From the NCBI GenBank assembly GCA_028023455.1, contig JAQFVV010006197.1, positions 15,993,254 to 16,057,253 on the forward strand: a stretch of 64,000 bases of DNA, read 5' to 3'. Below are positions 32,131-42,900 of this stretch, in pieces. The notes below the pieces were generated by a model. It was not told the origin of the DNA, ran no database searches, and worked only from the letters and a program-made list of their open reading frames with translations. The translations under genes were made by a program, and so were the position numbers. The stretch is from Epiperipatus broadwayi. Its lineage: Eukaryota > Onychophora > Udeonychophora > Euonychophora > Peripatidae. The stretch's first letter is position 1; each line of letters begins with the position of its first letter.

Positions 32131-32385
32131 ATGTCAAAATTATCCAAGCAGGTAGAGAGTTGGCAGCAGTATGAAATGGAACTACAGGAAAAGATGGCCG
32201 AAAGTGAAATTGAAATTGACACGTTCGAAGATTTTTTAGAAAAGAAATCTGTAGACAGTGAGTGGCCAGAGACAAAAACCGCAGAACAGGAAAAAACCCA
32301 GAGTCTCTCCAAGCGAGAGAAAAAAGCACTCAAGGCGGCAAGAAAAAAGAAGAGTTCACACAATTTTCAAGGTTATATCAATTAA
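32131..32385 (+). CDS. small coiled-coil/basic ORF after gag
   Basis: 84 codons starting MSKLSKQVESWQQYEMELQE, 14 nt after the gag stop in another frame. It continues the charged coiled-coil character of the gag C-terminus and ends in a lysine/arginine cluster (KREKKALKAARKKK). It may be the frameshifted tail of gag rather than a separate protein. In a Ty3/gypsy element pol would follow here, but the purine tract follows instead. Confidence 0.45.
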   Translation: MSKLSKQVESWQQYEMELQEKMAESEIEIDTFEDFLEKKSVDSEWPETKTAEQEKTQSLSKREKKALKAARKKKSSHNFQGYIN

Positions 32386-32471
32386 TAGGAAAAATCAAGT
32401 TTTCTCCAAGCTGAAAAAGGAAACCGCGCGTATTGGATGATTATGTGTAACGTAAATAAACTCTAACTTCT

Positions 32472-32488
32472 GGAGTGAGGGGAGAAAG
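32472..32488 (+). promoter_or_regulatory. polypurine tract
   Basis: GGAGTGAGGGGAGAAAG directly abuts the 3' LTR start at 32489, the position expected for the plus-strand primer of an LTR retrotransposon. Confidence 0.8.
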
Positions 32489-32920
32489 TGTTGTATTCGT
32501 TGTGATAAATAAACAGCGAGTTTACTAGAGACAATTTACTCCAGAAGTTTTCGATTTATTTTATTTGAAAGTAAAAATAATTATAATGGAAAATAATTAT
32601 AATTAAAAACAAATTGAGGGATTATTTTTATCAGAGATAAAAAATATCTAATTAAAGAAAGAACAATAAAACGGATTTGGAAAACACGCGATTAAGTTTT
32701 CGGAATGTAGCAGATAAGACTTAACAAAAGAACTCAGAGGGATATATAAACTGCTAGAGAAAAACATCGCACACTTGTTACAGTCTTGTTAACAGAAGTG
32801 GATACATAAAGCTATTAAGAGCTATTTGCGGCACAACGGTTTTAAGAGTTGTTCAGCCGAGTTTCGATCGGATTGTGTTTTTCTACCCCTCTGGAAAAGC
32901 TTAGGGGCGAAGACATTACA
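32489..32920 (+). repeat. 3' LTR
   Basis: 432 bp matching 30491-30923, with TG...CA ends, immediately followed by the ACCTT target duplication. Confidence 0.9.
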
Positions 32921-32925
32921 ACCTT

Positions 32926-34167
32926 CACGTGATGAACACAGAAAACAGTACAATAACAATCGTTCTCATTAACGTGCTTGCATTTCTATGTTTATTATTT
33001 CATTGTTAAAACATGCAAGAATAAAATGTTATTCACCTAAATGTTGGGAAATATAATAGCTAGTGTAAATTACATGGCAATGATTATGATAAATGTAATA
33101 TCTGTATTTAATGTTAAATATACAAGATGGTTATATATATATATGGAGGTTGTCTTTTGATAGTAATAAGGACAAAATAGAAATTGCGTAATTAAAATCA
33201 CTGTACAGCCAAAAAAAAAAATTCGCCGTATTTTAAATCTGAAAAAATAAAACGAAACATGTAAAAGTCTGAAGTTTTGATGTTATTGTAATTTTTTTTT
33301 CTTTTGTGCTGGTGTGTTGAAAGGATCAAAAAATGTAATTAATAGGAAAAGTTTTTTTTAAAAAATTGTTTGTTTTTATTTTTAAAAAAAGGTAACAGAA
33401 ATTGATTTTAAAAATAAAAGTTTTAGTATATTAGTGGTATACAAATAAAGGCAAAAAAGATATCGCTTTATAGGCCCAAAAAAAGTGGCCGTATTTTTAA
33501 ACAAAAAAAAAAAAACAACCTGAAACTTGAAAAAGTCAAAGTTTTGATCTTACTTTATTTTGGGGTGGGGTGGGGTGTATTGAGAAATACTTTGTAAAAG
33601 TTAGAGACAGAAGTTATTTTTTGGTTTTTATTTTTAAAAAAAGATAAAAAAAAATTGATTTCAAAAATAAAAGTTAAAGCCAAAAAAAAAAAAAAACCCA
33701 CTAAAAATGAAATATTGTATTAACAGAGGGAGTAGAAAAAATTTAAGAGATCAAAAAAAGTCACCGTATTTTTAAAATTGCGGCCTGTAACGTTATATTT
33801 TATTATTTTAACACATAAACAATGCCGACAAGCAGCCGTGATTGACTATCAAAAGACAACTGGAGTTTTATAATAAGAAACTTTTTTTTAAAAAAAAAAT
33901 AATAAAAAATTTAATTCTACCCCTCCATAAACATCTGTGATAAATAGAAAAACAAATTAATTTATGTATGATTGATTAGATTTCGTTTTTGTTGTTTCTT
34001 TTTTTTTAACTGGGTAAAAATGCGATGAAAAAATAAATAAAAACTATTTATATTAATTAAAAGTTTAAAATCTTATTATTTTGTTATTACTAACTTTCTT
34101 GCCAGTCTAGTGGCCCAGCAGAAAACTTCTGCGGCCAGGTCCGTGGACCGGTGGTTGAAGACCACTG
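32926..34167. other. right part of the hAT host element, non-coding
   Basis: AT-rich, with repeated words such as GTGGCCGTATTTTTAAA and poly-A runs (33190-33790), and a subterminal GTCCGTGGACCGGTGG near the right end. No transposase frame. Confidence 0.6.
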
Positions 34168-34175
34168 GTTTAGAG

Positions 34176-34735
34176 AAATAACTGTGTTTGCTTTTATTTA
34201 TATATTTCCTTTCATTAGTTAATATACATTTTTATTATTTTCATATATATATACCTGTATCTTTTCCACACACACACACACATATATATATATATACAGT
34301 ATATATACATAGTCTTTCAGAAAAAATGTGAGGCCCAGGGCAACTAATATTTCAGAGGTCCATAAAAATTTAAAATAATAATATATATGCTTCTTATAAA
34401 AATCTGTTAAATAATAGAAGCCAATACTCAGTAAACATTCCCAATATAAGATGAGAGTTAATACTCAGTACAGATTTCAATATAAGATGAGAGATATAAT
34501 TAATAAGTGTAAAAGATTACATCTAATTATGACATCTCAGGTTTATCAAATCTATAACAGAAGAGAAGGCAATACTCAGTAAAGATTTTCACATATGAGA
34601 GATAAAATTAATAAATGAAAAAGATAATCCTTCTTACAAAAGATTATTACAAAAGAGAAAGCAATATTCAGTAAAGATTTCAATATAAGATGAGAAATAT
34701 AAATAGATTTGTCTAAGATTTGAGATGAGGGTATT
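34176..34735. other. AT-rich stretch with microsatellites
   Basis: (CA)n and (TA)n tracts at ~34267-34312; a TACTCAGTAAAGATTTCA-type word is repeated several times between 34425 and 34690 (imperfect ~60-110-bp repeats with ATAAGATGAGAGATA). No gene. Confidence 0.5.
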
Positions 34736-34934
34736 TTAATAATAATTATATGCTGAACTATTTCCATCACCAAAATTAAACTTTGAATGTTTTTAGAAAA
34801 ATTCAAATTTCATTTAAACTTTTCAAATACCTTCAATTGTTAACAAAAGCCCACAGATTTGTATATAACAGAATATTTGGAATAGTATTATTTCCCCCTC
34901 TTTTTTAGGTGTTGTTAACCTGACCATTGACAAA

Positions 34935-35018
34935 CTAGCATGGGAAATGAACCTAAACCTTTAGTTTTATGAATATTGGGATTTTAAGATGATGCTCTAA
35001 TCAACTAAGCTATTCTTG
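34935..35018 (-). other. tRNA-like domain in PLE-C end (older minus copy)
   Basis: On the minus strand: AGCTTAGTTGATTAGAGC (box A region, cf. GGCTCAGTCGGTTAGAGC at 24319-24339), ATCTTAAAATCCCAATATTC, then TTAGGTTCATTTCCCATG (box B-like) and GCTAG. Same order and spacing as the other copies. Confidence 0.55.
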
Positions 35019-35548
35019 CTGAAGGCAAGTCAATAGAAATTTTGAATATTTATGTAGAGAATTCTTCTGATTTTCTAAGAGCAAGGGCAAATTTGTGGCT
35101 AACAGAGATTATGAATTATCATACTAATTTGACTTATAAAGTTATTTGCTATTGTCATGTGAAGTTTCTTTGAATTTTCTTTTTTGTACTTTTTACTCTC
35201 CAATATTTTTATATTTTTCCAATCAAACATATGTTCATTGGATTTATACACAGTATGCTATTTCAGATATGTCTGTTTTATTTTTTCTAATTATCAGTTT
35301 GTAATTTTTCAATTGCTTTTTAGTCAAGCATCTGATCTCATCAATATAGATCACATGGTATTTCATAAATGCAGTTTTTGTTTTTCAGCATTTCAAGTTT
35401 AGGTTTGCTTAGTGTGATATAATTTTAGAAAGCTGTTCTGATGTTATAATGATTGTAGATTTTTCTTCAATTCATCTGCTATTTGTATTATGTATGAATA
35501 CACTATCATACCAATAATAAATAGACTATTTATAAAGTGCTGACCACA

Positions 35549-35745
35549 TATGTAATGAATAGAGAAAGGAAATAAACTTTTGATCATTTTTTCTTCACGA
35601 ATATACATGCACTCACCTGTAAGTATCAGTTTAGAAAGCATAAGTGGACCACTTATGCTTTTTAAACTGTCACCTACAGGTGAATACATGTAAATTCGTA
35701 AAGAGCACGACTGAAGTTTTATTTCCCTTCTCTATTCATTACATA
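35549..35745. mobile_element. 197-bp fold-back (palindromic) MITE-like element
   Basis: The left end TATGTAATGAATAGAGAAAG is mirrored by CTTTCTCTATTCATTACATA-type sequence ending at 35745 (one mismatch). The inner part is also inverted around AGTGGACCACT at ~35647, e.g. AGCATAAGTGG/CCACTTATGCT and CACCTGTA/TACAGGTG. Nearly the whole element folds into one hairpin. It is inserted in PLE-C sequence. No clear target duplication was resolved. Confidence 0.65.
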
Positions 35746-36395
35746 CTAATAATATGTATATATTAAGATGTATTAAGATGTTTATTTTTTTGTCTATTTA
35801 AGGATTCTTGGTGACAGTTGATAAAAAACCATTCTTCATGAGAGTTTGTTTTATATAGATCTTTTCTTTCACCAAATCTCTGATGTTTGAATAAACTTCT
35901 TTTGCTCTGTTCCATAGCATAAGTGTAACTCTATTTTTGAGCTTCTTGAGTGATTGGATGTATATATTGTACTAAGTACTTTCCTGTATGTGTGGATTTT
36001 CTGTAAACTGTAGCTTTAATTTTACCATGAGGGAATCTTGTCACAAAATATCTAAATAATGCCAATTTTTGTCCTTCTGATTCTACTGTAAACTTAATTG
36101 GAGATATGTCTATGTTTAGCCAGAATGTTAGTAATAGTGCTTTACCATGTGACCATACAACAAATGGATCATCAACATAGTGACATCAAATGCAAATGTT
36201 AGGTGACTAGTATGTATGGCTGTGGTTTCAAGTTCTTCCATGCAATATTGCTAATCAGAAGTGACAGAGCCCACAGCTATCCATTAATTTTCTTGAAAGA
36301 ATTCTGTATTGTATTGAAAGTACGTTGTTACACATAATCTTAATAATTATATTATATTGTCAATAGAAATAATTGTTCTGGTCTAAAACTTAAAG

Positions 36396-37526
36396 GATAG
36401 TTAATGGGCTCACCACTGTCTCCTCGGTTTACCAACATTTACATGGTAGAACTTGAAACTATAGCCATATATATTGCTTCATACCGCACTTATTTTTGGC
36501 TTTGATTGATGATACATTTTTTATATAGCCACATGGTGAAGAGCCATAAACAGCATAATTCCTACAACCAAATTCGCAATAGAATCAGAACAAGAACAGA
36601 AATTGGTATTAAGTAATTGTTCTTGTGACAAAGGTCCCTCATGACAAATTCAAAACTACAATTTAAAACCTCCACCTACCACTCCACCCACCCCCAGACA
36701 GCAAATATTTAGCAGATATATCTAATCATACTAGAAACACATAACATGGAATTATACTGTCACTACAAAACAGAACAAAAGAAGTTTGTTCAGAAAACAG
36801 CGATTTGAAAAAAAAAAATCTACAGAGAACACTTTTACGAAAAATGGTTATCCATCAGCTATCATTAAAAAAACCTTAAATATACCCACAAAAAGAAAAA
36901 ACTACATTCCAAGAAGACAAACTAAAGAAAACATCAGAACTTGAAATGTTGACAAAAACAAAAATAGCAACTATGAAATACCTAGAGTATGTACATTAGT
37001 GAGACCAGTTGCCCCATTAATTATAAATGAGAGAGAACAAACTGATAATTAGAAAAGAGAAAACAGACCTAATTTAAATAGCAAGAACATATATGTACCA
37101 ATGAACATATGTTCAATTGGGAAAATATTAAAAGATTGAATAGATTATAAAAAGTACAAAAAAGAAATTTAAAAAAGCTGCACATATAAATAAAGGCAAA
37201 TAATCCCATAAGGTGAACCTACTGTGATAATGCATAACATCTGGGAAGCCACTAACTAATCCTGCTCTTAAGAAAAATTTGAAGAAATCAGAAAAATTCT
37301 TATAGATGTGAAATGTATATGAAATTTCTACTAATTGTTGATTCTGACAAAACATCATAGCTGGTTAGAATATTATATTCTTAAATTCAGTATTCTCGAA
37401 TTTAAAAATCCAGGTTTAATTTTCATGCTAGTATTGTCACTAGACAGACTAGCAACATCTGAAGAAGAGAGAATAATACCATTCAAAACATTGTTATATA
37501 TTAACCTATATGCTATTACAAACAAT
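36396..37526 (+). mobile_element. Penelope-like element, family C, plus partial copy
   Basis: Begins in RT motif B (ATGGGCTCACCACTGTCTCC, 36408) and continues through connector, endonuclease traces, tRNA-like domain (~37351-37431) and hammerhead-like motif (37459-37489). It ends where the pLTR at 37527 starts, which is shared with the next copy. Heavily frame-shifted. Confidence 0.7.
37459..37489 (+). ncRNA. hammerhead-like motif in PLE-C (older plus copy)
   Basis: CTGAAGAAGAGAGAATAATA, then CCATTCAAAACATTG. The CUGANGA core is intact (CTGAAGA), while GAAA has decayed to AAAA and stem II is partly lost. Together with other copies it supports an ancestral CTGAAGA-AGAG...CTCT-GAAAC unit. Confidence 0.45.
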
Positions 37527-38151
37527 TGAATGTATTTGAAAAATTTAAATAAAATTTGAATTTTTCTAAAACATTCAACATTTAATATTAGGTGATAGAA
37601 TTAGTCCAACATATAATTACTATTAAAATGTCATCATCACAAAATTTCAGACAAACATTAAGTAATCAGTATCAACCTCATATTATATCAAATTGTAAAT
37701 ATTATAAAAAATTACGTCTAAAATTGACTATTTGAAAGGATTATCTTTTAAGAATTTGCAACTAAAACCTCCAATTCATTCCCAGAGAGCTGAGAAAATT
37801 ATTCAGAATAAGAGAGGCTCTGATAAAAAAAATAAAATGCTCAAAGGTTTTCCAAGTATCAAACCTTGTTTCCCATTGGCAATGTAAAATGTTTTCTAAA
37901 AAATGAACTTGGCGAGAATTTTTCAACAATTAGAAGAGCATATTCTAAATTACATGGAAACTTAAAAGAACATTTTAAAAAAACTTGTAAACCTATAAGG
38001 ACATATCAAAAGATATAATGTATCAAACAAACTACCAGTTTAATCAGTTAAAAATCATAGTTCTAAACATTTAAAAAACACTAAATTTTCTGTTCTGATA
38101 AAAGGATTACAGTTTGCCATCACACAATCTAATAACTCTTTATTAATTATA

Positions 38152-38493
38152 ATGTCAACCACTAAGGAGGTCATTCAAAATTTGTCTCTAAAAGAAACAA
38201 CAAAATTATGCTGGAGAATAAAAAGAACAATTTATAGATGCCAAGATCTGAAATTAAGCATTTCCTATGATGAGAGGAAAACTAGTAAATCTTTCAAATT
38301 AGACAAATCCAAAAACATTCTTCCAGCTGACAAAAGCAACACTATAATTGTAATGGATATAACTGATTATAATAACAAAATACAAACGCACCTCACAGCA
38401 TGCCTACAAAAAAAAAATGGCAAAAAATCCAATACTAAGTATAGAAACAAAGTTGCAAGCATTACTCAGAATGTAGCGCAGATACTTCACTGA
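38152..38493 (+). pseudogene. PLE-C RT N-terminal fragment (older copy)
   Basis: 113 codons aligning with 26440-26790: YDERKTSKSFKLDKSKNILP, then ADKSNTIIVMDITDYNNKIQ. It shows motif 1 of the PLE RT with DKGN altered to DKSN. The frame stops before motif A. Confidence 0.7.
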
Positions 38494-39240
38494 TTCAAAA
38501 AAAGGTAAATTAACAACATATTTCAGCAAAATTACTCATTCCCATCTTTAAGGTCTGCCTAAAATTCTTAAGGACTTATATTCCATTGCCAAAACTTGCA
38601 AAGATTTCTTTTTAAAGTTGTTAGCCATTTGGTATACATGATACAATCCTTTGTCAGAGATTCAAAGGGCTTTGTAGAATTAATCAAGAACATAAAAATA
38701 GAAACAAATGACATGTTGGTAAACTAAAGTTTATTCACAAATGTACCCTACCCTATGATGAAGCACTGTCTACTATAAAAAAAAAATTAAATAATAACAG
38801 TCTACAAAACATAATAACTCTTCCTATTGGCAGTATAATAGAATTATACTACTAATAATCTACATAATAAATAACAACATATTTTCAATACAGCATGGAA
38901 TTCTTCTAACAAAATCAAGGTATGGATATGAATTCGCCACTACCACCCTGATTAACAAAATTTACATGGAAAAACTTAAAACTACAGCCATAAACATTAC
39001 TCCATATACATCTAAAGTTTGGCTGTTCTATGTCAATAATACATTTATTGTATAGCACATGATGAAGCTCTATTACAAACATTCTGAACACATATCAACA
39101 ACACATCCTCTTCAATTAAATTCACAATAGAATCAGAAGAACATAAATTGGGATTCTTAGAGATTCTTGTGACAATACACTTTTATTCACAAACAAAACT
39201 ACAATTTATAGAAAATTCAAACATACAAGAAAATACTTAA

Positions 39241-40281
39241 TATTGAACCGGGTGGGGTAGTCGATCGAATAGGAAAACATAAACTAGCATACAATTTTTA
39301 CTCTTTAGTGGAAATAGAAAATTGTGAATGGCAAATTTTAAGATTAATACATTGTTAACTTCTTATACATAATTCGATCTACTCCATTGCAATTTAAGTA
39401 TTGCTCCACATCGGTCCCTTTAGGCAGAGAAGCACAATACACAGAGGGTACCTATGAGCAAGCCAGAGCTATATAAGATACATAACTGCAGCTACATTTC
39501 AAGGACATAGATCTTCTCAACTGCAAAATTCAACACCTATCATTCAAAGCACTTTTTTGTTTTGGAGTAAACTCCAGGCGCCAGTTAACTACAAGTAGCT
39601 AACATGCTCTGAATAACGGTAACCTAATTCAGCGCCTAAGAAATCCCAACTGGCTCAATCAAAAGAATGATACAATAAATTGCTGTCTTAATTAGTGGTA
39701 TGAGTAAAAAATTGACCGACAAAATATTAATTTTCACAGATAATTTATTTTAACTAAAATGCTTACTAAAATTTGTAACTAATTATAAAATTTCATTTAT
39801 TCTTAATATTTAACTTTCATTTTTATTATTTATTTTTTTAACATGCATACATTTTACTATTTCTTTATATCTACAATCAATTCGTTATTTGCGCACATTT
39901 ATCTATTTTATGTAAAAAAAATGGAAAGAATTTTTAACTTCATGTAAAAGATTTATATTTCAAATTTTTATAGTTTTAATTTTTCTAAGTTAAATTTTCT
40001 CTCCCTCCCCCCAAATTAATTAATTTGTCAAACTTATATTGATAACTCACGTTTGCCTTTTGGCGATCTATGTTTATATGAAGAAAACTCTTTAAACTTT
40101 TATAGATTTCTTTTTTTTTTTCCAAATGAGATCTTTTAATTCAATCATTTACTGTAACTTATTCTGCAGTGATTTTATTTATTAGAATTTTAATTTTAAA
40201 CTCTATGTTTTTTATGAAATTTTTATTCTTAATAATTTTAGACAAACTTATTACAACATATACCTTGCTTAGCGGTACAAT
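39241..40281. mobile_element. unidentified ~1-kb insertion inside PLE-C
   Basis: PLE sequence stops at AAAATACTTA (39240) and resumes with ATATACATCA (40282), as in the uninterrupted copy near 27520-27560. The insert starts ATATTGAACCGGG and ends CGGTACAAT, so ATTGNACCG could be a short inverted end, but no clear target duplication or coding sequence was found. The part 39390-39660 is GC-richer than the remainder. Confidence 0.45.
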
Positions 40282-41215
40282 ATATACATCACAGCAAAAA
40301 CACAAGTCAATGGAGTTATACTACCACTATAAAATAGAACAAAAGAAGTTTGTTCATAAATGAATGATTTGGAAAAGGAAAAGATCTACATAGAGCAAAC
40401 TCTTATACAGAATAATTGTCTATCAGCTGTCATCAAGAAAAATAAACATTAAAAAAAAACATTTTTGTTATTATAGTATATTCATACATACCAGGAATAG
40501 CAGACAAACTAAAAAAAAAAATCTGCAACCAATACAACATCAGAATAGCTTTCCAAAGCCATATCACAATACAAGGAATCCTAATGTCAATAAAACCAAA
40601 TGCTGAAAAACAAAAACTGCATCTATGAAATATCATGTGAATGTGGAAGAATGTATGAAGTTGAGATCAGTTGTCCTATTGAAAAGTGATTGAAAGAGCA
40701 CAAACTGATAATTAGAAAGGAGAAAACAAACTATGTATATACCAATGAGCACACGTTTGAATGGCTAAAATAGAAAAATGTTAGATAGAAAAAAAAAGTA
40801 CCAAGAAGAAAATTCAAAGAACCTGCTCACATAACAATGGTAAATAACCCCATAAATCAATCTATTGTGATAATATATAATGTCTGAAAGTCACTAATTA
40901 ACCTTGCTTTTAGGAGAGTAGTAGAACACTCATAGATAAGTATATAAAATTTATACTGATTCTTGTTTTTGGCAAAGTAGTTTAAAGTGTCACCTTAAAT
41001 TTAATATTCCCAAATCTAAAATTCAAGGTCCAATTCCCCATGATAGTACTGTCACTCATCAGACCAGTAGCATTTTAAAAAAGAGAGAATAATATCACTT
41101 GAAATGTTGTGTTACATACTAAACTGTGTACAATTGGATATATTTAAAAAGTTTGAATTTTTCTAAAGGCATTAAACATTTAATATTTGATGATAGAAAT
41201 AATCCAATATATAAA

Positions 41216-42033
41216 AAAAATTACATCTAGCTATGGCATCTCAGATTTTTCAAATCTATAATCATTATCTATAAAGCAAGAAAAGATGTAATATAAAAAA
41301 TTATTATTTTATATTTGTAATAATTAGAAGATATAATTATAAGTTTATGAAAATCTAGTGGCTAGCTTATTAGTATTTAATGTCAAATGATTATTTGAAT
41401 TAGGTATAGCCATTAAGCCCAACTAACATTTATTCCTTGATAATTTGGAAAAATTCAGTTAAATGACTTTTTTATTGTTTTGATTATGTATATTGCAAAA
41501 GATTACAGAAAAAATCCAATAAAATAAATAGTTAGCATTTACTAATAATTAAGTTTGATTATCAAAAATTAGGATACTTTTAAAATAAAGATTGAAAAAC
41601 TTGAAATAATGAAATATTATTTCCTCATTAAAATTATACTAGACGCCCTTAGGTTAAGCTAAAAAAACAGTAACTTAAAAAAAAAAAAAAAATTATCTAG
41701 GTTATTTAGACCAATAAAAAAATTAATATGAAACTACTTTTTCTAAGAATTTATTTTAAAAATTATTCTTATTATGAAGTAATATTTATAAAAAATATTT
41801 CAAGTCAACCACACGTAAATAACAAAGATATAAAGATATAATTTGTATAATGCATTGTTATTATCCTCATTATCTTTATCTTTATTAGCAGTCACTATAA
41901 AACATCTTGAGAGTTTTGGAATGATTCTCTTCTATGGCAAATGTTTCTTCTTGAAAAACTTCAAAATCTTTTGTAATTATAGAACTCCATTGTATTCTTC
42001 CAATAAAAGCAATTAAATGATTGAAGAAATTAC
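41216..42033. other. AT-rich stretch
   Basis: No feature recognised apart from A15 near 41677-41691. It would be an intron if the possible exon at 42034 is real. Confidence 0.35.
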
Positions 42034-42113
42034 CTGTTCATAAGATGTTTGAGAATCAGAATTGAGAAAGTTGAGGTACAATCTGTCACTCGGTACCACT
42101 GCATCAAAAGCAT
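42034..42113 (-). CDS. possible internal exon of an unknown gene
   Basis: An 80-bp minus-strand open block ends in a strong donor (GAACAG/GTAATT at 42033) and starts after TATCTTAAAG. In frame it reads AFDAVVPSDRLYLNFLNSDS and further to QTSYEQ, with balanced composition unlike neighbouring chance frames. Length is 2 nt + 26 codons. The acceptor lacks a good polypyrimidine tract, and the open frame continues upstream. I do not recognise the protein. It could belong to the same minus-strand gene as the WRN-like exons or to another; nothing shows which. Confidence 0.3.
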
Positions 42114-42854
42114 CTTTAAGATAATATACATGAAATCCGATTTCCAACAAAAACAATGCTTAAATTCATTATAAAATATATTTTTATAAAGTCTGTTAAT
42201 CTTCATGCATATCACATGCCAATCCAATAAAACTGTAATCTTATGTTGTTCATTCAATATCATCATATACAGGAAACTAAATACACATATCAATTAGTCG
42301 TATGATCTTGCCATCATATTTTCAGAAAATTATGACTCATTCTTAAAATGAAAATTTCCAGTACATTCACATAAAATTGATAAGATGCCACAACTTTCTA
42401 TTAAACAATAAATTAGGCAGGCTAATTTAATATGTCATCAACAGCAACCATTTGCAAATGAGTATAGGTATTCTCAATGCAAAAAAAAAAAGATGTAATG
42501 ATAACATGATGACTATATAATCCAATTTAGATACATGCTTGTCTATTATTTTGTTAATTTGATATTTTGAGATTCTGTCTTTTAATTTCTGCAGCAAAAT
42601 TTTCTTTACGAAAAAATTCAATACCAAAATTAAGTGCAGCTTTCCATCATTTTCAATCCTCAGATACATCCTCCAAATAAAAATAATCAACACTGCACTT
42701 CTTTAAGCGTACTACATCAATAATAATAACTACTCTATCAATAGACGTGACACCTGCTTCGACATTTCTAAACGCTGGTATAATTAGTCCATTTGCATAT
42801 GCTTTGCATACCACTTCTCCCGCTCCATTTTTTACATTTTGCAGCTCACAGTAC
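42114..42854. other. AT-rich stretch, possibly intronic
   Basis: A minus-strand segment at ~42560-42640 reads AALNFGIEFFRKENFAAEIK between stops and looks faintly coding, but no consistent splice sites were found, so it is not called. An A-run lies at 42481-42491. Confidence 0.3.
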
Positions 42855-42900
42855 CGCTATGAATATGAGGTAATGGACCTCGAAAGCGCTTAGCGTATAT
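42855..42900 (+). ncRNA. hammerhead-like motif in a PLE end remnant
   Basis: CTATGAATATGAGGTAATGG, then ACCTCGAAAGCGCTTAGCG. GAGG/CCTC forms a 4-bp stem II directly followed by GAAA and the palindrome AGCGCT, close to the family A ends (CGAAAGCGCTAAG). CUGANGA is degraded to CTATGAATA-like sequence. No PLE coding sequence is adjacent, so this is a solitary end. Confidence 0.4.

Larger units (their letters stand above)
30491..32920 (+). mobile_element. gag-only LTR retrotransposon nested in the hAT
   Basis: Two near-identical LTRs of ~432 bp (30491-30923 and 32489-32920) enclose a 1.57-kb interior. A 5-bp TSD, ACCTT, flanks it (30486-30490, 32921-32925). A primer-binding-site candidate follows the first LTR and a purine tract precedes the second. 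The interior has a gag with two CCHC zinc knuckles and a downstream small coiled-coil frame, but no protease, RT, RNase H or integrase. It therefore depended on another element's enzymes, like the TR-GAG/LARD-type elements described elsewhere. Few LTR differences imply a relatively recent insertion. Confidence 0.9.
30296..34167. mobile_element. hAT-type transposon carrying a nested LTR retrotransposon
   Basis: The 8-bp duplication GTTTAGAG occurs at 30288-30295 and 34168-34175. Ends: the left begins CAGTGTGTCAGTGGTCTTC and the right ends GGTTGAAGACCACTG, so CAGTGGTCTTCAACC is the shared terminal repeat with a 5'-duplicated CAGTG on the left. Subterminal GGACCGG words occur near both ends (30331-30370 and ~34143-34151), a usual hAT feature. 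Without the nested element (30491-32920) and its TSD it would be ~1.4 kb with no transposase, so it is non-autonomous. Confidence 0.85.
34736..36395 (-). mobile_element. Penelope-like element, family C, older minus partial copy
   Basis: A minus-strand remnant with pLTR (34750-34842), hammerhead-like region (~34881-34909, degraded), tRNA-like domain (34935-35018), endonuclease and connector traces (35100-36100) and RT traces up to ~36395, where it meets plus-strand RT sequence head to head. It aligns with 22798-25767 but is more diverged. A 197-bp fold-back element (35549-35745) has inserted into it. Confidence 0.75.
37527..41215 (+). mobile_element. Penelope-like element, family C, older full-length plus copy (interrupted)
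   Basis: Starts with a pLTR (37527-37660) and ends with another (~41130-41215). Order: N-terminal region (37660-38150), RT start (open 38152-38493 with ILPADKSNTIIVMDITDYNN), RT remnants to ~39060, connector to 39240, a ~1-kb insertion (39241-40281), endonuclease traces (40282-40880), tRNA-like domain (~40970-41045) and hammerhead-like remnant (~41074-41105). Many stops; older than the 25769 copy. Confidence 0.75.

Noticed and set aside
34420-34700. CRISPR-like or satellite array
   Set aside because: TACTCAGTAAAGATTTCA repeats are few, irregular in spacing and diverged; a eukaryotic AT-rich degenerate repeat explains them.
42560-42640. Exon-like segment AALNFGIEFFRKENFAAEIK on the minus strand
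   Set aside because: No consistent acceptor/donor pair and stops directly upstream; too weak to list.
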